A stretch of 64,000 nt of DNA from Pterois miles (GCA_947000775.1 CAMQGK010000341.1:4743501-4807500); one strand, 5' to 3'; shown: positions 12,308 to 26,700, numbered from the stretch's first letter. Notes: generated from the letters alone by a model not told the origin. Program-made: numbers and translations.

Positions 12308-13262
12308 ATCCAGTGGTGGATTTACTCAAGCACAATTTTGAGGTACAGTGAAAAAGTATTTGCCCCCTTCCTGATTTCATTTACTAAGGGAAAAAGGCTA
12401 TCCAAACCTACCAGGCCCTATGTGAACAAGTAACTGCCGCCCTTGTTAAATCATGAATTAACTGTGATCAACCACATTTTTTTGGAAAGCTGAGTTCAAT
12501 TTAACTTACAACACCCAGGCCTGAATACTGAATCAATAAATGACTTAAATAGAACCTGTCTGACAAAGTGAAGCAGGCTAAAAAATCTCAAAAAGCACTT
12601 ATTCTCCACTCAGTTCAAGTAAACAGTGTGCAACAACTAGGGAGAACTATTGGCAATAAATGGAATATAATACTAATAAGTATGTTTTCTTGAGCATATA
12701 ATCACCTGAAAATATGAATTGTTGTGTTTTTTTTACCTTAGACTGAGCTGTTTATAGCTCCAACATGGAGTGGGTCCTCTTCACGGAGCCAGCCGCCACA
12801 GTAGCCCAGAACAGACGAACCAAACACCGGCTCCAGAGAGGGACATTTCTGTCTTCACAGCATGAGAGAGGTTTCAGTTGGTAGCTGCCAGATCCCACAC
12901 ACTGCACCTTTAAAGGAGAAATATTGTACTTTTTACTCTACTTTTACTCCATTAGTTACATTTCAGATTAAAAGTTTCATTCAACAATGATTATTTAAAA
13001 AAATCTTCATTGTTATCCCATAGACTAAACTACCCAACACTGAAGAGCTCTACCTCAACCAGCTGCAACATTAACATGTTATATGTGTCAGTAATAATCA
13101 TCCAGTAATATATCATTTAACAGTCTGCATGAGTGGGCTGCTTCTACCTGCCATATTTTAAGTACATTTTGCTGATAATACTTCTATAGTTTGAATGGTG
13201 GACTTTATTTTTTAAGGAGCAGTTTCATGAGTCTAAGTATTTCTTCCACCTGAAGGCGTCTA
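12308..13262 (+). mobile_element. cagtggtgg-type MITE, split by nested insertions
   Basis: The element starts cagtggtggatttactcaag and resumes at about 12,918 with aaatattgtactttttactc, ending near 13,262. Inserted into it are a Tc1-like end fragment (12,345-12,600) and a MITE of the 6.3 kb type (12,630-12,915, minus). A related copy in the other orientation is at 23,905-24,112. A doubled copy lies at 32,460-33,110. The flanking text matches a teleost repeat I recognise by its poly-pyrimidine tacttttactcc signature. Confidence 0.6.
12345..12600. mobile_element. Tc1/mariner-like end fragment
   Basis: The sequence gtgaaaaagtatttgccccc followed by aaacctaccaggccctatgt matches the terminal part of a fish Tc1/mariner-type element. 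Only one end is present and no transposase is left. Confidence 0.55.
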
Positions 13263-13284
13263 CAGAGTATTTCCATTTGATGGA

Positions 13285-13615
13285 GATGATATTGGGTCAG
13301 AGGGGCTCACAGCAAGAGAGTCACGGGTTCGAATCCGGCTTGGGGCCCTTCTGTGTGGAGCTGCGTGTTCTCCCCGTGTTAGCGTGGGTTTTCTCCAGGT
13401 GCTCCCGCTTCCTCCCACAGTCCAAAGACATGCAGGTCAATTGTGACTCTTAATTGGTGTGAATGTGAGTGTGAATGGTTGTCTGTTTCTATATGTCAGC
13501 CCTGTGATAGACTGGCTACCTGCCCAGCGCCTTCGGTTAGTGTCTGGGATCAGGTCCAGCCCCCACCCCTCCATGACCACAAATCGGATAAGCGATTGCA
13601 GATGATGGATGAATG
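13285..13615 (+). mobile_element. SINE-like repeat with tRNA-type box B, copy 1
   Basis: This copy contains gggttcgaatcc (a polymerase III box B-like motif), then the teleost repeat body tgttctccccgtgttagcgt and cctcccacagtccaaagaca. It ends near ataagcgattgcagatgatg. Other copies are at 23,586-23,872 (minus), 29,795-29,895 (minus, tail only), 36,795-37,072 (plus) and 61,385-61,460 (tail). The tail unit is a GATG-type repeat. Confidence 0.65.
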
Positions 13616-14087
13616 GACATTGGGCGAAGGCAACAGATGTACTACTGTACAACAAAATAACGTATTAAAAGTTAGGGTATACATTATGCAAAATGGTCCA
13701 CCAGTACTTAAGTACTAGTACTAGTATTTAGTAAATGCATTTCATTTTCCACCACTGTATACCTTCACAGAAAACCTGGAACAGGCTACAGAATATGTAC
13801 TGTACTATGGTGTGTGATCCTGTCAGTCAGTATGGAACAAGGTGATTTTAACAACCCTGAAACCATAATACAGTGTCTCCCTTTGGAGGCAGGAGAAGAA
13901 GCTGAAAACATCTGATGCGTATCGACATATAACATTGATATGGCTAACATGTTAACATACTACTAGCTGCTAACTTCGTCTGCGGTTTGGTCCTGGAAGG
14001 ATAACATTAGTCAGTTTATTAGAGGGGTTTTTTTTGCTGCTACTGGAGGGATGGAGGTAAAAACACTTTTTATATTACAGGTAGTCA

Positions 14088-15741
14088 TTTATTCCATTGT
14101 TAATCTAAATATTAATTGGTGCAGCTTTAAAGCTACTTAAGAGGAAACACAAGGTGAAAACTGGATGGTAATGGTTAAAATGTCAACTCCTCTGTCAATT
14201 TATCCAGTCAGATAAAAACACACTAGATCCATTAGGACTCCTGCATTAAATGTTTTCAAATCAATACTCACCAGAGCAACACAGCCTCGAAGGTAGATCT
14301 TATTATCCAGTTTTCGAGCTGAAGAGTTGCTGTTTTGTATCATCAATATTTCAGGTTGAGAATGCTTCCTAACAAAGTAAAAGGCTGTACAGGAGAAATC
14401 GCCCGCTAACAAAACAAAGTTAAATGTAAAGAAGTAATGGTTTCCTTTTGTTTTTACTGGAATTTACTTCTTCGTTAATTTACATGTGTTAAGGAAGTGT
14501 GTGGCTGTGTTTGAAAATTGGATTCATTATCTAGGGAGGATTCTATTTGCTGTTGGGTAATGAGAGGTTCAAACACATGCACACTATTACTGGAAATAAT
14601 TGGGAAATGTAGAAAATAAAGTAATTACAATCGTCCATCTAGAAAAGGGGATTCTGTAGTTTAAGATTTTACACAAACACTGTTTCAAAGGCTGTTCTTC
14701 GTCATTATCATCCTCGGATCCTGCCTAAACAGAGTAGTTTTTGGGAAATGTGCTTTCTTTGCGAGGGTTAGATGAGAAGATTGATAGCACTGTCATGTTT
14801 GGTGCATTATGAATGGAGCTACAGAGCCAGCAGATGATCAGCTTACCTCTAACATTCACCAGTCTGAGTTCACAGCTCTCAGCAACCGCTGTTAGAAAAA
14901 GAAACAACACATAACTCCCTGAAAAACCACAACTTTTTGTTTTTAACGCAAGTATTAAAGACACCAGACTGAGAGTAGCTGGTAGGCATGTTTTCAACGT
15001 TATTTTTCAGGCTTGTCAGGCTTGTGAGAGCAGCCTTATCTGCATTTATCTGCATTTATGTCAAAGGAAATATTTATCTTCTCTTGTGGACAGCGCATAC
15101 TCTGTCTAGCAACAAATCCTCCATTGCTGTTAAGATTACAGTATGTTTACATATTTGAAAAGCTATACTCTCTATATATAATTTGAATAAAATAAATGAA
15201 ACGAAACAGAAATTGTCAGTGTGACACTCCTTGTAAAATAAAGGCTGTATATATTTCTATTTATATTTCTCACACTGGACTGTTGTGAGCATTTGTCGCT
15301 TTATAACAATAATGTGGCTTAGTTGCATTGCAGAACGCAGAAAGTAAAGGAAAATTCGTCATCTGCATGTTTTAAATAACGTATCTTTCTATAAAGCAAC
15401 ATACTACGGTCCCGCAGACAGTGCTGCAGGTATGAGACGACAGTAGTCACATCTGCTGTGGACACACTGCGCATGCTCAGTCTGAAAACACTGCTAGCTA
15501 GCGCGAGTAAATTAAAGTTAGCTAGCTAGAGATTTACTGGCAATAAAACACATAAAAATGAACGGTTAACGTAACAAAAACATGGCGTATTTAATCTAAA
15601 ACAAAACACTATCCTCCCAAATGAACCAAGCTCACATTGTATGAGGTTTATATGTTAGTTATTGCCCACGGACGTTCACAGACACCTTACCTGATGGAGG
15701 TAACTGGTAAATCCATCTACTGTTGCTTTACTGTTACCCAT
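14088..15741 (-). other. Candidate small spliced transcription unit, function unknown
   Basis: A chain of splice-site-like signals lies on the minus strand between dntt and blnk. Exon A (15,691-15,741) opens ATG and encodes MGNSKATVDGFTSYLHQ before CAG|GTAAGG. Exon B (14,847-14,888) follows a strong TTTCTTTTTCTAACAG acceptor and ends AGAG|GTAAGC. Exon C (14,272-14,318) ends CTCTG|GTGAGT and B joins it in phase (LRLVNV into RKLDNKIYLRGCVAL). A terminal exon from 14,240 reaches a stop at 14,232 and a poly(A) signal at 14,088-14,093. The weak point is the A-B join, which is out of frame with the best acceptor; an acceptor 14 nt inside B would restore frame. I recognise no family, so it may be a non-coding RNA or chance. 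Confidence 0.25.
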
Positions 15742-17726
15742 GATCCTTTGCTATAACCACGCAATGAGTCAATGCAGCCGATTCAACAGTAGGTGGCATA
15801 GTTGTCCCATTTAACAGGACTTAACCTGAACTTTATCAACTATTACAATAAACTAACATCCTCAGCAAAAATTATTATTTTAGCTTTAATTAGTTAGATC
15901 AGAAGATAGATGATGTCTGTTTATAATTCTAAATATGCAGCTAGCTAACACTAGCAGCCAGTTAGCATAGCTTAGCAAAGATCCGAATCACAGGGAAACA
16001 GCTGGCCATGATCTGTCCAGTATTGACAATATCAAGCTGTCAGCACTTCAAAATCTCACTTATGATTACGCATGTTAGTTGTAGAATCTGTACTAAAAAC
16101 AAAGACACGTGTTGTTACGTTAGCACAGAGCCAGGCTAGCTGTTTCCCTGCAGTTTCTATGCTAATGTTAGCACCAAATGGAGTTAGCAGCTAGCTGGTG
16201 AGTAGTGTGTTTGGTAGCTAAAGAGCCAGATGTTGTTTTCTGTTTCTGATGTTTTTCTGATGTTGGGCTTAAAGGAGAGTGAATATCAGACTCACATAAT
16301 GATGACACATTAATAGCGTTGTCTGTTAGATGTGTAAATATGCAGCTGTTTGCTGTTGAGTTCACCATATCATCTTGAAAGGAGATAACATGTCAGTGTT
16401 GTGTTCACAGTGCCCCAAGAGGTCAACAAGTCTCAAGAGCTAGATGGAGATGCCTTGGGATTGAACGGAGCGCTATCATGACGAGCTAAGTGAAGGTTGC
16501 TTACTAAATTGTTTGCCTCTTTGGCTTCTAGACTCGGACAGTAACGTTAATATTGCTGTTGCTTAACGGCGGTGTTCTTCATGACTTAACCACTTGAACG
16601 CAGCGGATATCGTGTTCACATCCCATCTCGTAAACACGAAATCTCGAGTTTCATTTGAAGGCACCATAACTCCCAGTGTTACACCGAAATCTGTGACTGC
16701 AGAGAGTAAAATGTGACCCCACTTTACCTATATTTTGCTTTCTTTTAAACCTTTGTGACTATACCTTTAAATTAAAAAATGTTAAAATACATTTATGTTT
16801 TTGAACAATTCCGTTTTGTGTGTGTTTTCTGTCACATATTTGCCTCATTTATTACACGGCTACAATACACAGGTACAAATGATGACCTCACCAAAGATTT
16901 CAGGGGTCACAGATTTTGGTGTAACACCGTCAAGAAAGCACATAAGCTTTGTTTTAAATAAAAAAAATAGATACTTCTCTATTTTTTATCCAAGCATGAG
17001 TCATCCAGTACTGACTGGTACATCCAAAAATAATATTGAAATTCTCAAATTTGGCATGACTCATTCTAATAAACCCATAAATAATCCATTTAATTTTAGG
17101 TCTTTTATCATATTTTTAGATCTCTTTTTCTCCTGACATGCCTCCTGATCACAGTCATATTTCTGGTATCAGAGATGCTAATCAAAAAAAATAAATAAAA
17201 ATAAAGACACCTTTCATACTGAAAACTTCCAAAAGTTTCATTAAAGCTAGTGCAGCTATCATTTCCACTTCAGCGATCATTCCCTCTATGGAGTCAGAAT
17301 AGTTTTCCACCGTAAATAAGATTACACCTTGAAATGAAAATTCATGTACAATAAATTCACTCTTGCTTGACTATAAATGAAGTGTGCTCTGGGAGGTGAA
17401 AGTCAAGTCACACTCTGTTATGACACTTTGGTTTCTTAATACTTTTACATATGACACTGTGGAAGTCCCTGCTTCCCGTTTGTGGATGCATCAATGCAAT
17501 CTTGGTAACAGATTTAGATTTTCGAAAATACCATGAATTACCACATTATTTATGGATGAAGGAGAGACTGAGAGAATGTGCTGGTTTTTAATAAGGTGAC
17601 CTCCCTGTGTGTGCTTCTCCCTGTTGAAGCTGACTGGTGTGTTGGAGCTGCGGTGCGTGACGGGTCAGTCCATTACTGTACTTCCAAGAGCACACCACTG
17701 CTCAGAGGTTCCCTGTTGAGACAAAA
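15742..17726. other. Intergenic region between the candidate unit and blnk
   Basis: This holds the upstream side of blnk. There are several GCTAGC-rich patches nearby (15,490-15,530; 16,130-16,200) and an AP-1-like TGAGTCA at about 15,766. No repeat family and no coding exon was recognised. The blnk 5' UTR and promoter for the upstream start probably lie within about 17,560-17,726, but no TATA box or clear non-coding exon could be fixed. Confidence 0.4.
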
Positions 17727-20700
17727 ATGAACCTGCCATCCAGAGAGGAGTGTGAGAGGTGGGACCAGACGCAAGTAGCCTTCTTTATGTGCAGGGTGAG
17801 TACAAGACTATGGTCCTGTTTTCTCATCATTTAAAAATTCAGTACTTCATTCTAGCTAACGAGTAATGTCATGCTAGAGTGTTTCTCATCATACATACTG
17901 GTCGTATGCATAATACTAAATAAGATGACGGGAAGACAGATTATGGAATTAAATTCAATTCATCTGTGTAGTTAAATGTAAATTCAGGAGGAGTAAATCA
18001 ATATGTGTTTACTGCCCTCAGAACAAAATGCAAGAATGTGCTGCCACAGTAAACAGACTGAGAATTAATGGACAAAGACTTCTGGTGAGTTACTCCCTCA
18101 CACTTTCCTTCTTTCACCTGAGTTTTCCAGAAATGTACTCGTTTTGTCCCTCTTGCAGTTACAGTCTGCTAATCCTTTCAGGTTCATATCTGGGTTGTGG
18201 TTGTGCTCAGTTTGTTATTCTAATTACATCAAAATGGACAAATCCTCCTGAGCAATTATTATTATGATTATGGTATTAAAAACAGCCAGATGATTATATT
18301 TCCTCCAGCTATTTGTGTCTGTTTTGGGAAAAAAATTGGTTTACAATGCCAAACATTTACAGCATCCTCATTATCCTTTTTAAGTCAAATGCGTTTGCAG
18401 GAATATGTTATTTTCTTCTTAAGATATGTAATCCTAAACCTTCAAATTGCTATTTCTTGGATAAGTTGAAGCCGGAGTTTACCAGTCATGAATCATGACT
18501 GGTGTAAACCAACTTGCTTGTATTACTTCCCACACTTTTTCAGTGTGTAATCAGACCTCCTCCCAGTATGGAAGTGAGTACATCAGTTGCAACTTCTGCT
18601 TTGAAATTGCACACATCACATTGTCTCTACTGTGGGTGTACACTCTCTGAGGCCCCTGCGATGTTTCTGAGAGGCACATTGACACAATGAGTGCAGTGTG
18701 TGTCAGTGGGAGAGAGTAAGAACTGTGAAATGAGACTCGGGGGATAATAAAGCTGTGATCCCTACTTATTAAGTAAGTATCATTAAATCTGCTTCAAATG
18801 TGAGAGAGGGGAGGGGGACTGTCTAGCAATGATTTTATGCAGTGAAATAACTGAAGCATGGGTTATAACTTCCTAATATTTAGTATTTTGAGTGTTCATA
18901 ATAATAGCTCCTGTGTATTGGCATGCCTGTAGAAGTGTTCACTCATATGCGTCTTTTTAGTGGCCACTTCTTCCAGCTACCAAATGAGAGCATCAATCTA
19001 ATCTGCTATTCATTACTCACTGACCCTGAGCTGATCGCATTTTAGGTGGGATATTGCATCATATCTCCCACCAAAATATGCTCACTGTGGATTTTTGTGA
19101 GTCAAAATGATAAATGTTTCAGAGCAGAGGCTTTGATGAGCAAGTTACCAGTGCACACCTGAAAAATACATATACGTATAGTATGGGTATTGACTGATAG
19201 ATCCCATAACTGCAGAGCCAGCCAGGCTCCATTAAGCTGCAGGTAAACCCACGCTCGTATCGAACGAGAAAAATTCACCGTGGCTGGCCATACGCACACT
19301 TTCAATTTAACCAGCTATGTGGACTTTTATTTGTTGTATTTAATAAATAAATAAAAATATAATAATAAAAATTTATTAAGTGCTCTTCAGAGTCCTCAAA
19401 TATGTTTTACATACTGTTGAATAAAACAAAGAATAGAAAACAAGTAGTCAGCTCTTTAATACAGAAAAAGAAGAAGAAGAGATTAGAATAAAATGGTGTC
19501 AGCCAGGAAATAAAGACATGAGAAGAAAGGGATTTAGTTGAGGAAGGCAATCTGAAGAGGTGGGTTTTGAGGGCCTTTTTCAATGATGACAATGTGGGGG
19601 TGTTGTTGATGTGGTTTGGTAATGAGTTACACAGAGAGGGAAAGGGAAGGAGACTAAAGACACCCCATCACCTCAGGTTTGGTCCTACACACTTACAGGA
19701 AGTTGACATCTGCAAATTTGAGGCATCAGGACAGAATGTGCTTGCGGAGGAGGTCGGAGAGGTACAGTGGCGGGAAACCTGGTTGTTGAGTTTAACCAGG
19801 AGCCAGTGGAGGTCATGGAGGAGTGGGGTGATGTGGCCACTTGTACTCGTCAGTTGGCGGGCACCAGAGCTCTGTACTTAGAGTGGTGCAGAAATGAGTC
19901 CCAAAACCTGGAAATGAGTTAGTATTTTAGCACTTTTGGCTCCCTCGTCTCAAAATGAATACATATTTTTGAATGGGGTTTTGGTTAGATGCCTGAATAT
20001 AAGGTCAGTTGTTAACACATACTAAGGAGCTACATTTTGCTGCGGCCAGGTGGCGTCTTCATGCTTTTCATTTGCGTGTAATATAGGTCAACATGTCACA
20101 GGAGTCACAGCATCTGCTCACTGATTGGCTGCGTGGACTCTGCCGCAGAATCAAGCGGCCGCAGCTCGCCGAGCCACGGCTTTCCGTAGACCTTTCTCTG
20201 ACAGCTCGCTCTGGTGTGAATTTGGCATTAATCAGCAGCATGTAAGCATTGTCACTGTAAGCATGTTTACATGCTGACTTAGTACAGCCTTGTTTAGGAG
20301 TATGTGCAATGGTGGAGATGCCTTACTATTGAATGGGGTATTGTAGTGACAAATTAAGTGAAGGTCAGTTTAACATTTGTAGTTAGGTACAAATAATTAG
20401 CTCAGTGGTTCTGAGAGCAAGGCTGCTAATTCGAATCTTTTGCGTATTTAAATCAAATTAAACTAGGCTCTTTTATTAATGTTTTCCCCTGTATTGTTAA
20501 TGACTGATGGAGATGAAATTGCTTTTACTGGATGGGTGAGGGCATGTTTTTGTTTCTTTTGTTCATCTTCTGAAGGGCAGCGTGAAGTTTTAGAACTAGA
20601 GTTATCTGATGGATTGCCTGAGCGGTATACTGTACAGAGAGCGCCTTCTTTGTGGGTAAAGAGTGATTTGTCTCTTTGTCCTTGAGTGTCCTTGTATCTC

Positions 20701-23700
20701 GTCGTTACCACATACTTCACCACGTGTGTCAGACAGAGCAGTGTTAATATTTAATCTGCCATCTGCATCCTCATCCTTCAGCTCTAAAAAGTCATTACTG
20801 TAAAGCCATTTGTTAGTTTTAGAAGTGCTTTATTTCTGAATTCAGTAGGTGGCACTCTTTGCCTCTTCAGTTACCAGTGTTGTTGCTCATTGCAACCATC
20901 CAGTTCCTCTTCTGTTAATGACAAACGGCCGACTGCTGCCTCTGGCAATGAAATGTCACTTCCTGTTGCAGGAGGATTTTACAACTGCAGCTGTAAGTTT
21001 CACTGGTTTAGTGTATCAGCCACAGTTGTATTATGAATTAGAGTGAAACTAAACGGATATTTACTTACATGCATGCTTTTATACTCCGAGAACGTAACAG
21101 TAAGCTCAGAGCTTCACTGCAGAATGATGGCGAGTTTGACACTCAAAGGCTGTCTGCATTATTCAAAGGGGGTAAGTTTGTCTTTGGTTACCTTAACCCT
21201 TGTGCCCTCCTCAAATTTACTACCCTCTGGACACTCATGGCAAAAATGTACATATTTAGAAACAGTTGTTAAATCATCATATATCAGTATTTTTTGTTTG
21301 CTTTTTTCAAATGAGTCCTAGTTTTCAAAGGTGTTGCAGTTTGCACAATAACTGATGAATCACTTGTTGATTTAAAAAATATTTCACACACACGAATCAC
21401 TCTTGAGCCCCTGGTAGTCGTAAAGCTCCATAGTATAACTGCAGGATGTCATGCACCGGCCTACAATGGAGAAACGGCTGAATATGTTGGAATACAGTAA
21501 TAATGTCAAATATCACCACTTTTCTTCAAAATGAAATGCTGACATTGCAAAATGCATGGTTTTATACTGTTATGTCAGTGAGATTAAAAAGTCTTTGCCA
21601 TGAAGGTGTCCAGAGGGAGAATCTGACACTACATAAAAAATACTGATGCAATCAAATCAGTTTTGTTGCTAATCTTTGACAAGACTGTAATCACCACCAA
21701 TGCCCCAACCCCTACTATTTATATATGGAAATGTTTTTGTGGGGGGGTTTGTAATAAATAATTAATCATTCAAATAATTAAACTGGCATTTTAAAGGGTT
21801 AAAATCCTGAAAATGATTGAATGTTTGGTAGTTTTTGAACAAGTCTGAAGTTGTTCAAGTGATTCATGAAAATAAAAGCAAATCGATGTATGATGATCTA
21901 TCAGATGTTTTCTTGTACATGTACAATTTGGCACAAACGTGTCCAGCAGGTGCAAAAGTTCACATGACAAGCTGTAACACAACCAAAATGATCACGCAAA
22001 CATTAACCTGCTAATAAAGCTGACTGCCTTAAATCTGTGTGTTCCAGTGTGTTTTAGCGTTTTGGTCGTCTCAGAATCGTATTCAGAGTTCGGTTGAACT
22101 TAGCTCCGCCCTCTCGTGTTACTTCTGGTTGCAAAAAACAACATGGCAATGGTCAAAATGCCAAACTCGAGGCTTCAAAACATCCACAAACCACTGGGGG
22201 ACGCCATAGTGTTCACTTCTTAGGGCAGCAGTACGCCTTCAGTCCAACCAGTCTGCCAGAAACGCACCAGAAAATGAGGAATTATGGTTTATTATGAGTT
22301 GTGTTTGACTCATCAGTAACTCAGTATGTGTCTGACGGGGCCTGTACTCTGAATATCATCCAGCGAGTGTGCTGCCGCTGCTGCTCATTGCCTTTGGCTT
22401 AGTTTGCATATTCATGTGATGTTTATACAATAGGTGGAGCAAAGGGCAGAAAAATCCTCAAGTAAATGGGCACAAGTAAGTAGAGATCTAAGTAACGGCG
22501 TGCTTCAGATGCACCTCCTTCACTTTCCACCTGCTACGTCTCTTCATGTAGTGGTACAATGAAAAACAATCTGGCAGTGTCTGAGTGGTGGATGGCTGTA
22601 TAGTACGGTGTGAATGGGAAGAGCAGTCAGTCAGCTCAGCGTATAGATAAAGGTGTTCTCCATCTCTTTGATGCCATGTTGGCTCACACAGGTAGACAGG
22701 TTGAAAGAGAGATGTAGTAGATCAGAGGAACTGTCAGCCTCTATCTTTGTGACGCTGCCTGTGAGTACAGGACAGCCTACATGCACACATATCTGGCAAA
22801 TATCTGCTGTTGGTATCAAACATCTACAAATGTGCTTTGTGAAATGTTAAAAAGAGGGAGAACAAATACTTTTTTCGTCAGAGATGAACATATATCCAAC
22901 CGTAGCCTCAATAAATCTTAAATTAAAATTCTGACACAGTCATCTTGTTATGGATTATCGAGGAAACAGAGCAACGTATTAATGTGAAACTTAAAATTAA
23001 ATTAATGTAAAAATCAAAGCCCTGGGACCCGACTCCCTCTACGGGTCACCAAAACGTCAGCAGGGGTCACGCGGTCTTCTTGAGTTTAAGGGGTGTTATT
23101 TCAGATATAAACAGGATAAGGGCACGATGAAGACCTGAACACAAGCTTAGAGCTAATAGTGTCCGGGGGATGCCATAAATTATACAAGTTATTAAACAAT
23201 AAATGAAAAATGTACAAACATCAACTCAAAACTACTTTTACTAAAAGACAGTGCAACTTAAACCTGCCGCTCAACACTTCACAGAACAAACTATATTCAC
23301 TGTGAGGAAAACTGCCGACACACCAACCACCAGCGTAACCACCACACAGTCACAGTTCAGCCGTTTGGCCCAGTGGCCTCATCCTCTCCTCTCTCCTGGT
23401 CCTTTATCCTCTCGCCCTGATTGCTGACCAGACACAGCCACGTGTACACATCCACTGCAGTTGTAGTATAAGTATATTAAATATGTTTTATTGTTAAACA
23501 CATTATACTACAGACAAAGAGTTGTAGTAAAAGTTCCTAAAAATGACAGGAAAACTTATCTCTGATACAATATAATACAATATTTAAGAGGAAATTTCCA
23601 TCCATCTGCAACCGCTTATCCTGGTCGGGGTCGCGGGGGGCTGGAGCCGATCCCAGCTGGCATTGTGGGAAGGCGGGGGGCAGGTAGCCAGTCTATCACA

Positions 23701-26700
23701 GGGCTGACACAGAGAAACAGACAACCATTCACACTCACATTTACACTTCAGGCAATTTAGAGTCAACAATTGACCTGCATGTCTTTGGACTGTGAGAGGA
23801 AACTCCACACAGAAGGGCCCCAAGCTGGATTCAAACCTGTGACCCTCTTGCTGTGCGCCCCTCTACCCCAGTATCATCTCCATCAATTACTCTATAGACG
23901 CTTTCAGTGGTGGAAGAAGTATTTAGACTCATGAAACTGCTCCATTACACCTGAAAGTCCACCATTAAAACTATAGAAGTATTATCAGCAACAGGTTCTT
24001 AAAGTATCACAGGTAGAAGCAGCCCACTCATGCAGACTGTTATATGATATATTACTGGATGATTATTACTGACACAATAATTTATAGCATTTTAATGCTG
24101 CAGCTGTTGTTGTGTTAACCACTGCACCACCGTGCAGCCCCTTCACAGGAAATACTCGGCTCAAAATTCATCCAAATCTCTCGTTTTACTCGAACTTCCT
24201 GCAGTTATTTGCATTCACTGTTTGGGTTAGTTGTCCAGTTTATCAGCTGTTTATTTCTTTAGTTCCTCATGTGCATATGATAAAATAAAACAAAGGAGCA
24301 GATGCACAGGTGGGTTGAAAAAAAAAAAACAGGAAGCTACCCAGTATTGAATTTAAAAAACTGTAGTACAGTTAAAAAAGTCTTTAAAATATCTGAAAGA
24401 AAGAAAAGAATACTAAGTTCTGTGCTGTTATTGTTATGCATTAAATATAATATGAAATATCCATAAAATATGTCATTTAGTCAGGGGTTGTCAGTTTACT
24501 CGATAGAAAAGGCGTCTGTTAAGGAAAAAGGTTGGAAACCACTGTGTTCAAGGAGAAAAAACGCCTTCGACCAGAATTAGAGTTACACTTGTGAGTTCGT
24601 AACATTCGGTGTAGATTAGTGAACATGTGGGAAGCCTCTCACATAACGACAGTCATGAGACTTTGCACAGCTGCTGTGAAAGAAGCAAAGCTAATTTTGT
24701 GGGCATGTAGCTGCGAAGCTGTTCTCTCTGTCGTGAAATGAAACTCATTTCAAAGGAAAGCTTTAACAAATGTTTCGCCGCGTGCCGACACCTCCACGTG
24801 CTGTTTGCCATGCCAGCAGCAGACAGCCAGACACTGACTGTTCTGCCTTCTGCTGAACTGACAGGAAGAGGTGATGCCATGGGATGTTTTAAACTTTGCC
24901 AGCTTTGCCCCGAGCTTTTTTTTTTTTTTTTTTATTGTTTGGGCCTTAGGTCGTCATCCGACGAGATGTCTGACACACTAATGCAACCACCAAATGGTGC
25001 TAATGTCAGATATTCAAATATTCGACATGTGGTGTCTTTAAAGAAAATGACCAATAAAGGTTTCATTCAAATAACTTTTCGCAAGAATTCAAGCTTGAGG
25101 ACGATATGGAGGCTGTAGTTTCTGTCCACATATTACTATTATAAAAACATGTAAAAACTTAAGATGTCATTGCTTAGTACAAAGGAGAGGCTGCGGTTTG
25201 TCGAGCTGTTGTGTCTCATTTGAACAAGCGCAGACGTTCCTATAAATTATTCAACGTCGGAGCAGTGTCTGAGTATCTACTGGGGCGGACTATTTGATAT
25301 TTTATTCGGTGTCAAAAGGCTAAGTCTGATTTTATAGCAATATTCTCCTGTAAGCCAGTGGGACGATCAAGTGTGTATCTGTGAGGCCAAGGTTCAGTTC
25401 TTTGAAGGAGGTAAAGCCTTTCATATTAAGTGATCTCTCTCTCTGATTTACAAATGATTAAATCACAAGCTCTGCTCTGAGGGCTTCCCTCCACTATTCT
25501 CCTGGAGGTAATGTTTTTGTTGCACCTATGTTCCCACATTCACACACTATATGTGAGCTACATTATCAAGTCAGAAGCAGCTTTGAAATACTACTATTTA
25601 AACAACTGTATGTCTCAACAGTACATCATTACACTTGTTTCACAGGAGACTCTGCAGATAAAGGGCTTCCATACATTATTCATGTGTAAATTAACTAGCC
25701 ATATTAGACTCATACCTCGTACATCAGCCTCTCATCACAAGCCTCAGCCTGTTTGTTCATTTGACACCTTACAAACTTCAACACAAAACATCCAAACTTT
25801 CACAAACATTTGTTGTCATGGATCTTCATCGCATTACGACAAACATAAAACAGAAACGAGACAGAGCGAATAACGACCCAGAGCGATGAATTATGAATGA
25901 CGAGGGGAATACATAATTTAGCAGGATTTTGTTGCATATTTTATGGTAATCATTTCCTTTCATTTGCGAATCACAATTGCCTTATACTGCAAAGCAGACA
26001 TTGAATGCAACACAAGATCCTGACGCTGCTAAACTTTTTAAAATGCTTGGTGATTTATGAAACTGTGTGTAATATGGTCATGTGCTTTTAGTTACAGCTC
26101 CTCACTTGAGGATCAGCTGTTTAAAGGCAACAGCAACACAACATCTTTATTTTTTTGTTTCTAAATGGCCATCAATATATGTCTGCAGATTTTCACATTG
26201 GTCAGCTATTATATAGAAATCGCTCCTTGGACTGGTTCCTTCATATCTGTGTGCATACATGTGCACAAACCACAATCAATATGGCCCGAGCTCTCAAAAT
26301 GTTCTACAGATGTTTTAAATATGCTGCTTCTTGGTGTAGTGATATGCAGAAGGACCTGAAATTGTCAGAACTGATTACTACTGTACGGGGGCGTTTAATC
26401 CATTTTAAAGGATCGAGAAAATGTGACTGCTCTTGATTTTCTCAGTGAATTGTTTCGATATTGACCTGTTTGTGTGTTATAGCTGTTTTTGTGTTGCATA
26501 CAAACTGCATATCCTGCTTGTTTACTCGTGATGTGTGACTGTTGTCTGCTTGTTCAAACTGTACATTAAAGGGAGTTTTTTAAATTAATACTCTTATCAA
26601 CATGGCAGTGGGAAAATATGCTGCTTTATGCAAATGTATGTATATTTATTACTGGAAATCAATTAAAGACACTAAACTATGACAAGTATTGTCCAGAATC

